This document shows positions 47,201 through 61,349 of a stretch of DNA of 64,000 nt, piece after piece; within the stretch, counting starts at the first letter, position 1; every line of letters starts with the position of its first letter. The DNA is from Acanthosepion esculentum. Taxonomy: Eukaryota; Mollusca; Cephalopoda; Sepiida; Sepiidae. The notes beneath the pieces were generated by a model, which saw nothing but the letters and a program-made list of their open reading frames with translations, was not told the DNA's origin and ran no database searches. The position numbers and the translations under genes are program-made. Location: assembly GCA_964036315.1 (NCBI GenBank), contig OZ038517.1:13778772-13842771 (forward strand), read 5' to 3'.

Positions 47201-49899
47201 TAATCAATGCTTTTCAAAACATTAATCATTGCCAAGGATTCAAGTTAAAAAAGTGGTATTATGAGAAAATCCATCCTGCTGACATTATGTCTTATTGTGG
47301 CCATATTTGTCCATGTTTAGGGAAAAACTTTGATTGAAACTTTACGGACTATTCACTTATAGATTTAGGTTTTATTACAATTGTAATCAATGCTTTTCAA
47401 AACATTAATCATTGCCAAGGATTCAAGTTAAAAAAGTGGTATTATGAGAAAATCCATCCTGCTGACATTATGTCTTATTGTGGCCATATTTGTCCATGTT
47501 TAGGGAAAAATTTTGATTGAAACTTTACGGACTATTCACTTATATATTTAGCTTTTATTACAATTCTAATCAATGCTTTTCAAAACATTAATCATTGCCA
47601 AGGATTCAAGTAAAAAAAGTGGTATTATGAGAAAATCCATCCTGCTGACATTATGTCTTATTGTGGCCATATTTGTCCATGTTTAGGGAAAAACTTTGAT
47701 TGAAACTTTACGGACTATTCACTTATAGATTTAGGTTTTATTACAATTCTAATCAATGCTTTTCAAAACATTAATCATTGCCAAGGATTCGAGTTAAAAA
47801 AGTGGTATTATGAGAAAATCCATCCTGTTGACATTATGTCTTATTGTGGCCATATTTGTCCATGTTTAGGGAAAAACTTTGATTGAAACTTTACGGACTA
47901 TTCACTTATAGATTTAGGTTTTATTACAATTCTAATCAATGCTTTTCAAAACATTAATCATTGCCAAGGATTCAAGTTAAAAAAGTGGTATTATGAGAAA
48001 ATCCATCCTGCTGACATTATGTCTTATTGTGGCCATATTTGTCCATGTTTAGGGAAAAACTTTGATTGAAACTTTACGGACTATTCACTTATATATTTAG
48101 GTTTTATTACAATTCTAATCAATGCTTTTCAAAACATTAATCATTGCCAAGGATTCAAGTTAAAAAAGTGGTATTATGAGAAAATCCATCCTGCTGACAT
48201 TATGTCTTATTGTGGCCATATTTGTCCATGTTTAGGGAAAAACTTTGATTGAAACTTTACGGACTATTCACTTATATATTTAGGTTTTATTACAATTCTA
48301 ATCAATGCTTTTCAAAACATTAATCATTGCCAAGGATTCAAGTAAAAAAAGTGGTATTATGAGAAAATCCATCCTGCTGACATTATGTCTTATTGTGGCC
48401 ATATTTGTCCATGTTTAGGGAAAAATTTTGATTGAAACTTTACGGACTATTCACTTATAGATTTAGGTTTTATTACAATTCTAATCAATGCTTTTCAAAA
48501 CATTAATCATTGCCAAGGATTCAAGTTAAAAAAGTGGTATTATGAGAAAATCCATCCTGCTGACATTATGTCTTATTGTGGCCATATTTGTCCATGTTTA
48601 GGGAAAAACTTTGATTGAAACTTTACGGACTATTCACTTATAGATTTAGGTTTTATTACAATTCTAATCGATGCTTTTCAAAACATTAATCATTGCCAAG
48701 GATTCAAGTTAAAAAAGTGGTATTATGAGAAAATCCATCCTGCTGACATTATGTCTTATTGTGGCCATATTTGTCCATGTTTAGGGAAAAACTTTGATTG
48801 AAACTTTACGGACTATTCACTTATATATTTAGGTTTTATTACAATTCTAATCAATGCTTTTCAAAACATTAATCATTGCCAAGGATTCAAGTTAAAAAAG
48901 TGGTATTATGAGAAAATCCATCCTGCTGACATTATGTCTTATTGTGGCCATATTTGTCCATGTTTAGGGAAAAACTTTGATTGAAACTTTACGGACTATT
49001 CACTTATATATTTAGGTTTTATTACAATTCTAATCAATGCTTTTCAAAACATTAATCATTGCCAAGGATTCAAGTAAAAAAAGTGGTATTATGAGAAAAT
49101 CCATCCTGCTGACATTATGTCTTATTGTGGCCATATTTGTCCATGTTTAGGGAAAAATTTTGATTGAAACTTTACGGACTATTCACTTATAGATTTAGGT
49201 TTTATTACAATTCTAATCAATGCTTTTCAAAACATTAATCATTGCCAAGGATTCGAGTTAAAAAAGTGGTATTATGAGAAAATCCATCCTGCTGACATTA
49301 TGTCTTATTGTGGCCATATTTGTCCATGTTTAGGGAAAAACTTTGATTGAAACTTTACGGACTATTCACTTATAGATTTAGGTTTTATTACAATTCTAAT
49401 CAATGCTTTTCAAAACATTAATCATTGCCAAGGATTCAAGTTAAAAAAGTGGTATTATGAGAAAATCCATCCTGCTGACATTATGTCTTATTGTGGCCAT
49501 ATTTGTCCATGTTTAGGGAAAAACTTTGATTGAAACTTTACGGACTATTCACTTATATATTTAGGTTTTATTACAATTCTAATCAATGCTTTTCAAAACA
49601 TTAATCATTGCCTAGGATTCAAGTTAAAAAAGTGGTATTATGAGAAAATCCATCCTGCTGACATTATGTCTTATTGTGGCCATATTTGTCCATGTTTCGG
49701 GAAAAACTTTGATTGAAACTTTACGGACTATTCACTTATATATTTAGGTTTTATTACAATTCTAATCAATGCTTTTCAAAACATTAATCATTGCCAAGGA
49801 TTCAAGTTAAAAAAGTGGTATTATGAGAAAATCCATCCTGCTGACATTATGTCTTATTGTGGCCATATTTGTCCATGTTTAGGGAAAAACTTTGATTGA

Positions 49900-52800
49900 A
49901 ACTTGACGGACTATTCACTTATAGATTTAGGTTTTATTACAATTCTAATCAATGCTTTTCAAAACATTAATCATTGCCAAGGATTCAAGTTAAAAAAATG
50001 GTATTGTGAGAAAATCCATCCTGTTGACATTATGTCTTATTGTGGCCATATTTGTCCATGTTTAGGGAAAAACTTTGATTGAAACTTTACGGACTATTCA
50101 CTTATAGATTTAGGTTTTATTACAATTCTAATCAATGCTTTTCAAAACATTAATCATTGCCAAGGATTCAAGTTAAAAAAGTGGTATTGTGAGAAAATCC
50201 ATCCTGTTGACATTATGTCTTATTGTGGCCATATTTGTCCATGTTTAGGGAAAAACTTTGATTGAAACTTTACGGACTATTCACTTATAGATTTAGGTTT
50301 TATTACAATTCTAATCAATGCTTTTCAAAACATTAATCATTGCCAAGGATTCAAGTTAAAAAAGTGGTATTATGAGAAAATCCATCCTGCTGACATTATG
50401 TCTTATTGTGGCCATATTTGTCCATGTTTAGGGAAAAACTTTGATTGAAACTTTATGGACTATTCACTTATATATTTAGCTTTTATTACAATTCTAATCA
50501 ATGCTTTTCAAAACATTAATCATTGCCAAGGATTCAAGTTAAAAAAGTGGTATTGTGAGAAAATCCATCCTGTTGACATTATGTCTTATTGTGGCCATAT
50601 TTGTCCATGTTTAGGGAAAAACTTTGATTGAAACTTTACGGACTATTCACTTATAGATTTAGGTTTTATTACAATTCTAATCAATGCTTTTCAAAACATT
50701 AATCATTGCCAAGGATTCAAGTTAAAAAAGTGGTATTGTGAGAAAATCCATCCTGTTGACATTATGTCTTATTGTGGCCATATTTGTCCATGTTTAGGGA
50801 AAAACTTTGATTGAAACTTTACGGACTATTCACTTATATATTTAGGTTTTATTACAATTCTAATCAATGCTTTTCAAAACATTAATCATTGCCAAGGATT
50901 CGAGTTAAAAAAGTGGTATTATGAGAAAATCCATCCTGCTGACATTATGTCTTATTGTGGCCATATTTGTCCATGTTTAGGGAAAAACTTTGATTGAAAC
51001 TTTACGGACTATTCACTTATAGATTTAGTTTTTATTACAATTCTAATCAATGCTTTTCAAAACATTAATCATTGCCAAGGATTCAAGTAAAAAAGTGGTA
51101 TTATGAGAAAATCCATCCTGTTGACATTATGTCTTATTGTGGCCATATTTGTCCATGTTTAGGGAGAAACTTTGATTGAAACTTTACGGACTATTCACTT
51201 ATAGATTTAGGTTTTATTACAATTCTAATCAATGCTTTTCAAAACATTAATCATTGCCAAGGATTCAAGTTAAAAAAGTGGTATTATGAGAAAATCCATC
51301 CTGTTGACATTATGTCTTATTGTGGCCATATTTGTCCATGTTTAGGGAAAAACTTTGATTGAAACTTTACGGACTATTCACTTATAGATTTAGGTTTTAT
51401 TACAATTCTAATCAATGCTTTTCAAAACATTAATCATTGCCAAGGATTCAAGTTAAAAAAGTGGTATTGTGAGAAAATCCATCCTGTTGACATTATGTCT
51501 TATTGTGGCCATATTTGTCCATGTTTAGGGAAAAACTTTGATTGAAACTTTACGGACTATTCACTTATAGATTTAGGTTTTATTACAATTCTAATCAATG
51601 CTTTTCAAAACATTAATCATTGCCAAGGATTCAAGTTAAAAAAGTGGTATTGTGAGAAAATCCATCCTGTTGACATTATGTCTTATTGTGGCCATATTTG
51701 TCCATGTTTAGGGAAAAACTTTGATTGAAACTTTACGGACTATTCACTTATAGATTTAGGTTTTATTACAATTCTAATCAATGCTTTTCAAAACATTAAT
51801 CATTGCCAAGGATTCAAGTTAAAAAAGTGGTATTATGAGAAAATCCATCCTGCTGACATTATGTCTTATTGTGGCCATATTTGTCCATGTTTAGGGAAAA
51901 ACTTTGATTGAAACTTTACGGACTATTCACTTATATATTTAGGTTTTATTACAATTCTAATCAATGCTTTTCAAAACATTAATCATTGCCAAGGATTCAA
52001 GTTAAAAAAGTGGTATTGTGAGAAAATCCATCCTGCTGACATTATGTCTTATTGTGGCCATATTTGTCCATGTTTAGGGAAAAACTTTGATTGAAACTTT
52101 ACGGACTATTCACTTATAGATTTAGGTTTTATTACAATTCTAATCAATGCTTTTCAAAACATTAATCATTGCCAAGGATTCAAGTTAAAAAAGTGGTATT
52201 GTGAGAAAATCCATCCTGTTGAAATTATGTCTTATTGTGGCCATATTTGTCCATGTTTAGGGAAAAACTTTGATTGAAACTTTACGGACTATTCACTTAT
52301 AGATTTAGGTTTTATTACAATTCTAATCAATGCTTTTCAAAACATTAATCATTGCCAAGGATTCGAGTTAAAAAAGTGGTATTATGAGAAAATCCATCCT
52401 GCTGACATTATGTCTTATTGTGGCCATATTTGTCCATGTTTAGGGAAAAACTTTGATTGAAACTTTACGGACTATTCACTTATAGATTTAGGTTTTATTA
52501 CAATTCTAATCAATGCTTTTCAAAACATTAATCATTGCCAAGGATTCGAGTTAAAAAAGTGGTATTATGAGAAAATCCATCCTGCTGACATTATGTCTTA
52601 TTGTGGCCATATTTGTCCATGTTTAGGGAAAAACTTTGATTGAAACTTTACGGACTATTCACTTATAGATTTAGGTTTTATTACAATTCTAATCAATGCT
52701 TTTCAAAACATTAATCATTGCCAAGGATTCGAGTTAAAAAAGTGGTATTATGAGAAAATCCATCCTGCTGACATTATGTCTTATTGTGGCCATATTTGTC

Positions 52801-53010
52801 CATGTTTAGGGAAAAACTTTGATTGAAACTTTACGGACTATTCACTTATATATTTAGGTTTTATTACAATTCTAATCAATGCTTTTCAAAACATTAATCA
52901 TTGCCAAGGATTCAAGTTAAAAAAGTGGTATTATGAGAAAATCCATCCTGCTGACATTATGTCTTATTGTGGCCATATTTGTCCATGTTTAGGGAAAAAC
53001 TTTGATTGAA
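49900..53010 (+). repeat. 17-monomer higher-order block, copy B (3,110 bp)
   Basis: The markers 'acttgacgg' (49,901), 'atttagtttt' (51,023), a 182-bp unit (51,088) and 'gaaattatg' (52,221) recur 3,110 bp later at 53,011, 54,133, 54,198 and 55,331. The length is 17 x 183 minus 1, the missing base being the single-A deletion in the short unit. Copies B and C differ at very few sites, for example 'tttatggac' at 50,452 against 'tttacggac' at 53,562. Confidence 0.95.
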
Positions 53011-56000
53011 ACTTGACGGACTATTCACTTATAGATTTAGGTTTTATTACAATTCTAATCAATGCTTTTCAAAACATTAATCATTGCCAAGGATTCAAGT
53101 TAAAAAAATGGTATTGTGAGAAAATCCATCCTGTTGACATTATGTCTTATTGTGGCCATATTTGTCCATGTTTAGGGAAAAACTTTGATTGAAACTTTAC
53201 GGACTATTCACTTATAGATTTAGGTTTTATTACAATTCTAATCAATGCTTTTCAAAACATTAATCATTGCCAAGGATTCAAGTTAAAAAAGTGGTATTGT
53301 GAGAAAATCCATCCTGTTGACATTATGTCTTATTGTGGCCATATTTGTCCATGTTTAGGGAAAAACTTTGATTGAAACTTTACGGACTATTCACTTATAG
53401 ATTTAGGTTTTATTACAATTCTAATCAATGCTTTTCAAAACATTAATCATTGCCAAGGATTCAAGTTAAAAAAGTGGTATTATGAGAAAATCCATCCTGC
53501 TGACATTATGTCTTATTGTGGCCATATTTGTCCATGTTTAGGGAAAAACTTTGATTGAAACTTTACGGACTATTCACTTATATATTTAGCTTTTATTACA
53601 ATTCTAATCAATGCTTTTCAAAACATTAATCATTGCCAAGGATTCAAGTTAAAAAAGTGGTATTGTGAGAAAATCCATCCTGTTGACATTATGTCTTATT
53701 GTGGCCATATTTGTCCATGTTTAGGGAAAAACTTTGATTGAAACTTTACGGACTATTCACTTATAGATTTAGGTTTTATTACAATTCTAATCAATGCTTT
53801 TCAAAACATTAATCATTGCCAAGGATTCAAGTTAAAAAAGTGGTATTGTGAGAAAATCCATCCTGTTGACATTATGTCTTATTGTGGCCATATTTGTCCA
53901 TGTTTAGGGAAAAACTTTGATTGAAACTTTACGGACTATTCACTTATATATTTAGGTTTTATTACAATTCTAATCAATGCTTTTCAAAACATTAATCATT
54001 GCCAAGGATTCGAGTTAAAAAAGTGGTATTATGAGAAAATCCATCCTGCTGACATTATGTCTTATTGTGGCCATATTTGTCCATGTTTAGGGAAAAACTT
54101 TGATTGAAACTTTACGGACTATTCACTTATAGATTTAGTTTTTATTACAATTCTAATCAATGCTTTTCAAAACATTAATCATTGCCAAGGATTCAAGTAA
54201 AAAAGTGGTATTATGAGAAAATCCATCCTGTTGACATTATGTCTTATTGTGGCCATATTTGTCCATGTTTAGGGAGAAACTTTGATTGAAACTTTACGGA
54301 CTATTCACTTATAGATTTAGGTTTTATTACAATTCTAATCAATGCTTTTCAAAACATTAATCATTGCCAAGGATTCAAGTTAAAAAAGTGGTATTATGAG
54401 AAAATCCATCCTGTTGACATTATGTCTTATTGTGGCCATATTTGTCCATGTTTAGGGAAAAACTTTGATTGAAACTTTACGGACTATTCACTTATAGATT
54501 TAGGTTTTATTACAATTCTAATCAATGCTTTTCAAAACATTAATCATTGCCAAGGATTCAAGTTAAAAAAGTGGTATTGTGAGAAAATCCATCCTGTTGA
54601 CATTATGTCTTATTGTGGCCATATTTGTCCATGTTTAGGGAAAAACTTTGATTGAAACTTTACGGACTATTCACTTATAGATTTAGGTTTTATTACAATT
54701 CTAATCAATGCTTTTCAAAACATTAATCATTGCCAAGGATTCAAGTTAAAAAAGTGGTATTGTGAGAAAATCCATCCTGTTGACATTATGTCTTATTGTG
54801 GCCATATTTGTCCATGTTTAGGGAAAAACTTTGATTGAAACTTTACGGACTATTCACTTATAGATTTAGGTTTTATTACAATTCTAATCAATGCTTTTCA
54901 AAACATTAATCATTGCCAAGGATTCAAGTTAAAAAAGTGGTATTATGAGAAAATCCATCCTGCTGACATTATGTCTTATTGTGGCCATATTTGTCCATGT
55001 TTAGGGAAAAACTTTGATTGAAACTTTACGGACTATTCACTTATATATTTAGGTTTTATTACAATTCTAATCAATGCTTTTCAAAACATTAATCATTGCC
55101 AAGGATTCAAGTTAAAAAAGTGGTATTGTGAGAAAATCCATCCTGCTGACATTATGTCTTATTGTGGCCATATTTGTCCATGTTTAGGGAAAAACTTTGA
55201 TTGAAACTTTACGGACTATTCACTTATAGATTTAGGTTTTATTACAATTCTAATCAATGCTTTTCAAAACATTAATCATTGCCAAGGATTCAAGTTAAAA
55301 AAGTGGTATTGTGAGAAAATCCATCCTGTTGAAATTATGTCTTATTGTGGCCATATTTGTCCATGTTTAGGGAAAAACTTTGATTGAAACTTTACGGACT
55401 ATTCACTTATAGATTTAGGTTTTATTACAATTCTAATCAATGCTTTTCAAAACATTAATCATTGCCAAGGATTCGAGTTAAAAAAGTGGTATTATGAGAA
55501 AATCCATCCTGCTGACATTATGTCTTATTGTGGCCATATTTGTCCATGTTTAGGGAAAAACTTTGATTGAAACTTTACGGACTATTCACTTATAGATTTA
55601 GGTTTTATTACAATTCTAATCAATGCTTTTCAAAACATTAATCATTGCCAAGGATTCGAGTTAAAAAAGTGGTATTATGAGAAAATCCATCCTGCTGACA
55701 TTATGTCTTATTGTGGCCATATTTTTTTCCATGTTTAGGGAAAAACTTTGATTGAAACTTTACGGACTATTCACTTATAGATTTAGGTTTTATTACAATT
55801 CTAATCAATGCTTTTCAAAACATTAATCATTGCCAAGGATTCGAGTTAAAAAAGTGGTATTATGAGAAAATCCATCCTGCTGACATTATGTCTTATTGTG
55901 GCCATATTTGTCCATGTTTAGGGAAAAACTTTGATTGAAACTTTACGGACTATTCACTTATATATTTAGGTTTTATTACAATTCTAATCAATGCTTTTCA
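53011..56000 (+). repeat. 17-monomer higher-order block, copy C
   Basis: This is the direct tandem partner of the previous block. Near its end, the monomer at about 55,724 carries a T-run expansion ('atatttttttcc') not present in copy B. After about 56.0 kb the pattern changes to the one seen after 40.1 kb. Confidence 0.93.
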
Positions 56001-59000
56001 AAACATTAATCATTGCCAAGGATTCAAGTTAAAAAAGTGGTATTGTGAGAAAATCCATCCTGTTGACATTATGTCTTATTGTGGCCATATTTGTCCATGT
56101 TTAGGGAAAAACTTTGATTGAAACTTTACGGACTATTCACTTATAGATTTAGGTTTTATTACAATTCTAATCAATGCTTTTCAAAACATTAATCATTGCC
56201 AAGGATTCGAGTTAAAAAAGTGGTATTATGAGAAAATCCATCCTGCTGACATTATGTCTTATTGTGGCCATATTTGTCCATGTTTAGGGAAAAACTTTGA
56301 TTGAAACTTTACGGACTATTCACTTATATATTTAGGTTTTATTACAATTCTAATCAATGCTTTTCAAAACATTAATCATTGCCAAGGATTCGAGTTAAAA
56401 AAGTGGTATTATGAGAAAATCCATCCTGCTGACATTATGTCTTATTGTGGCCATATTTGTCCATGTTTAGGGAAAAACTTTGATTGAAACTTTACGGACT
56501 ATTCACTTATAGATTTAGGTTTTATTACAATTCTAATCAATGCTTTTCAAAACATTAATCATTGCCAAGGATTCGAGTTAAAAAAGTGGTATTATGAGAA
56601 AATCCATCCTGCTGACATTATGTCTTATTGTGGCCATATTTGTCCATGTTTAGGGAAAAACTTTGATTGAAACTTTACGGACTATTCACTTATAGATTTA
56701 GGTTTTATTACAATTCTAATCAATGCTTTTCAAAACATTAATCATTGCCAAGGATTCGAGTTAAAAAAGTGGTATTATGAGAAAATCCATCCTGCTGACA
56801 TTATGTCTTATTGTGGCCATATTTGTCCATGTTTAGGGAAAAACTTTGATTGAAACTTTACGGACTATTCACTTATATATTTAGGTTTTATTACAATTCT
56901 AATCAATGCATTTCAAAACATTAATCATTGCCAAGGATTCGAGTTAAAAAAGTGGTATTGTGAGAAAATCCATCCTGTTGACATTATGTCTTATTGTGGC
57001 AATATTTGTCCATGTTTAGGGAAAAACTTTGATTGAAACTTTACGGACTATTCACTTATATATTTAGGTTTTATTACAATTCTAATCAATGCTTTTCAAA
57101 ACATTAATCATTGCCAAGGATTCGAGTTAAAAAAGTGGTATTATGAGAAAATCCATCCTGTTGACATTATGTCTTATTGTGGCCATATTTGTCCATGTTT
57201 AGGGAAAAACTTTGATTGAAACTTTACGGACTATTCACTTATATATTTAGGTTTTATTACAATTCTAATCAATGCTTTTCAAAACATTAATCATTGCCAA
57301 GGATTCGAGTTAAAAAAGTGGTATTATGAGAAAATCCATCCTGTTGACATTATGTCTTATTGTGGCCATATTTGTCCATGTTTAGGGAAAAACTTTGATT
57401 GAAACTTTACGGACTATTCACTTATATATTTAGGTTTTATTACAATTCTAATCAATGCTTTTCAAAACATTAATCATTGCCAAGGATTCAAGTTAAAAAA
57501 GTGGTATTATGAGAAAATCCATCCTGCTGACATTATGTCTTATTGTGGCCATATTTGTCCATGTTTAGGGAAAAACTTTGATTGAAACTTTACGGACTAT
57601 TCACTTATATATTTAGGTTTTATTACAATTCTAATCAATGCTTTTCAAAACATTAATCATTGCCAAGGATTCAAGTTAAAAAAGTGGTATTATGAGAAAA
57701 TCCATCCTGCTGACATTATGTCTTATTGTGGCCATATTTGTCCATGTTTAGGGAAAAACTTTGATTGAAACATTACGGACTATTCACTTATAGATTTAGG
57801 TTTTATTACAATTCTAATCAATGCTTTTCAAAACATTAATCATTGCCAAGGATTCGAGTTAAAAAAGTGGTATTATGAGAAAATCCATCCTGCTGACATT
57901 ATGTCTTATTGTGGCCATATTTGTCCATGTTTAGGGAAAAACTTTGATTGAAACTTTACGGACTATTCACTTATATATTTAGGTTTTATTACAATTCTAA
58001 TCAATGCTTTTCAAAACATTAATCATTGCCAAGGATTCAAGTTAAAAAAGTGGTATTGTGAGAAAATCCATCCTGCTGACATTATGTCTTATTGTGGCCA
58101 TATTTGTCCATGTTTAGGGAAAAACTTTGATTGAAACTTTACGGACTATTCACTTATAGATTTAGGTTTTATTACAATTCTAATCAATGCTTTTCAAAAC
58201 ATTAATCATTGCCAAGGATTCAAGTTAAAAAAGTGGTATTATGAGAAAATCCATCCTGCTGACATTATGTCTTATTGTGGCCATATTTGTCCATGTTTAG
58301 GGAAAAACTTTGATTGAAACTTTACGGACTATTCACTTATATATTTAGGTTTTATTACAATTCTAATCAATGCTTTTCAAAACATTAATCATTGCCAAGG
58401 ATTCAAGTTAAAAAAGTGGTATTGTGAGAAAATCCATCCTGTTGACATTATGTCTTATTGTGGCCATATTTGTCCATGTTTAGGGAAAAACTTTGATTGA
58501 AACTTTATGGACTATTCACTTATATATTTAGGTTTTATTACAATTCTAATCAATGCTTTTCAAAACATTAATCATTGCCAAGGATTCAAGTTAAAAAAGT
58601 GGTATTGTGAGAAAATCCATCCTGTTGACATTATGTCTTATTGTGGCCATATTTGTCCATGTTTAGGGAAAAACTTTGATTGAAACTTTACGGACTATTC
58701 ACTTATAGATTTAGGTTCTATTACAATTCTAATCAATGCTTTTTAAAACATTAATCATTGCCAAGGATTCAAGTTAAAAAAGTGGTATTGTGAGAAAATC
58801 CATCCTGCTGACATTATGTCTTATTGTGGCCATATTTGTCCATGTTTAGGGAAAAACTTTGATTGAAACTTTACGGACTATTCACTTATATATTTAGGTT
58901 TTATTACAATTCTAATCAATGCTTTTCAAAGCATTAATCATTGCCAAGGATTCAAGTTAAAAAAGTGGTATTGTGAGAAAATCCATCCTGTTGACATTAT

Positions 59001-59290
59001 GTCTTATTGTGGCCATATTTGTCCATGTTTAGGGAAAAACTTTGATTGAAACTTTACGGACTATTCACTTATAGATTTAGGTTTTATTACAATTCTAATC
59101 AATGCTTTTCAAAACATTAATCATTGCCAAGGATTCAAGTTAAAAAAGTGGTATTATGAGAAAATCCATCCTGCTGACATTATGTCTTATTGTGGCCATA
59201 TTTGTCCATGTTTAGGGAAAAACTTTGATTGAAACTTTACGGACTATTCACTTATAGATTTAGGTTTTATTACAAATCTAATCAATGCTT
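56000..59290 (+). repeat. Right copy of the large duplication (partner of about 40.1-44.3 kb)
   Basis: 'aatgcattt' at 56,905, 'cattacgg' at 57,771, 'caaagcatt' at 58,927 and 'acaaatct' at 59,272 match 40,801, 41,667, 43,921 and 44,266. The first two offsets are 16,104 bp (88 monomers) and the last two 15,006 bp (82 monomers), so six monomers have been lost here or gained in the left copy between 41.7 and 43.9 kb. Confidence 0.85.
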
Positions 59291-61349
59291 TTCAAAACAT
59301 TAATCATTGCCAAGGATTCAAGTTAAAAAAGTGGTATTATGAGAAAATCCATCCTGTTGACATTATGTCTTATTGTGGCCATATTTGTCCATGTTTAGGG
59401 AAAAACTTTGATTGAAACTTTACGGACTATTCACTTATATATTTAGGTTTTATTACAATTCTAATCAATGCTTTTCAAAACATTAATCATTGCCAAGGAT
59501 TCAAGCTAAAAAAGTGGTATTATGAGAAAATCCATCCTGTTGACATTATGTCTTATTGTGGCCATATTTGTCCATGTTTAGGGAAAAACTTTGATTGAAA
59601 CTTTACGGACTATTCACTTATAGATTTAGGTTTTATTACAATTCTAATCAATGCTTTTCAAAACATTAATCATTGCCAAGGATTCAAGCTAAAAAAGTGG
59701 TATTATGAGAAAATCCATCCTGTTGACATTATGTCTTATTGTGGCCATATTTGTCCATGTTTAGGGAAAAACTTTGATTGAAACTTTACGGACTATTCAC
59801 TTATATATTTAGGTTTTATTACAATTCTAATCAATGCTTTTCAAAACATTAATCATTGCCAAGGATTCAAGCTAAAAAAGTGGTATTATGAGAAAATCCA
59901 TCCTGTTGACATTATGTCTTATTGTGGCCATATTTGTCCATGTTTAGGGAAAAACTTTGATTGAAACTTTATGGACTATTCACTTATATATTTAGGTTTT
60001 ATTACAATTCTAATCAATGCTTTTCAAAACATTAATCATTGCCAAGGATTCAAGCTAAAAAAGTGGTATTATGAGAAAATCCATCCTGTTGACATTATGT
60101 CTTATTGTGGCCATATTTGTCCATGTTTAGGGAAAAACTTTGATTGAAACTTTACGGACTATTCACTTATATATTTAGGTTTTATTACAATTCTAATCAA
60201 TGCTTTTCAAAACATTAATCATTGCCAAGGATTCAAGTTAAAAAAGTGGTATTATGAGAAAATCCATCCTGTTGACATTATGTCTTATTGTGGCCATATT
60301 TGTCCATGTTTAGGGAAAAACTTTGATTGAAACTTTACGGACTATTCACTTATATATTTAGGTTTTATTACAATTCTAATCAATGCTTTTCAAAACATTA
60401 ATCATTGCCAAGGATTCAAGCTAAAAAAGTGGTATTATGAGAAAATCCATCCTGTTGACATTATGTCTTATTGTGGCCATATTTGTCCATGTTTAGGGAA
60501 AAACTTTGATTGAAACTTTACGGACTATTCACTTATATATTTAGGTTTTATTACAATTCTAATCAATGCTTTTCAAAACATTAATCATTGCCAAGGATTC
60601 AAGTTAAAAAAGTGGTATTATGAGAAAATCCATCCTGTTGACATTATGTCTTATTGTGGCCATATTTGTCCATGTTTAGGGAAAAACTTTGATTGAAACT
60701 TTACGGACTATTCACTTATATATTTAGGTTTTATTACAATTCTAATCAATGCTTTTCAAAACATTAATCATTGCCAAGGATTCAAGCTAAAAAAGTGGTA
60801 TTATGAGAAAATCCATCCTGTTGACATTATGTCTTATTGTGGCCATATTTGTCCATGTTTAGGGAAAAACTTTGATTGAAACTTTACGGACTATTCACTT
60901 ATATATTTAGGTTTTATTACAATTCTAATCAATGCTTTTCAAAACATTAATCATTGCCAAGGATTCAAGTTAAAAAAGTGGTATTATGAGAAAATCCATC
61001 CTGTTGACATTATGTCTTATTGTGGCCATATTTGTCCATGTTTAGGGAAAAACTTTGATTGAAACTTTACGGACTATTCACTTATATATTTAGGTTTTAT
61101 TACAATTCTAATCAATGCTTTTCAAAACATTAATCATTGCCAAGGATTCAAGCTAAAAAAGTGGTATTATGAGAAAATCATTCCTGTTGACATTATGTCT
61201 TATTGTGGCCATATTTGTCCATGTTTAGGGAAAAACTTTGATTGAAACTTTACGGACTATTCACTTATATATTTAGGTTTTATTACAATTCTAATCAATG
61301 CTTTTCAAAACATTAATCATTGCCAAGGATTCAAGCTAAAAAAGTGGTA

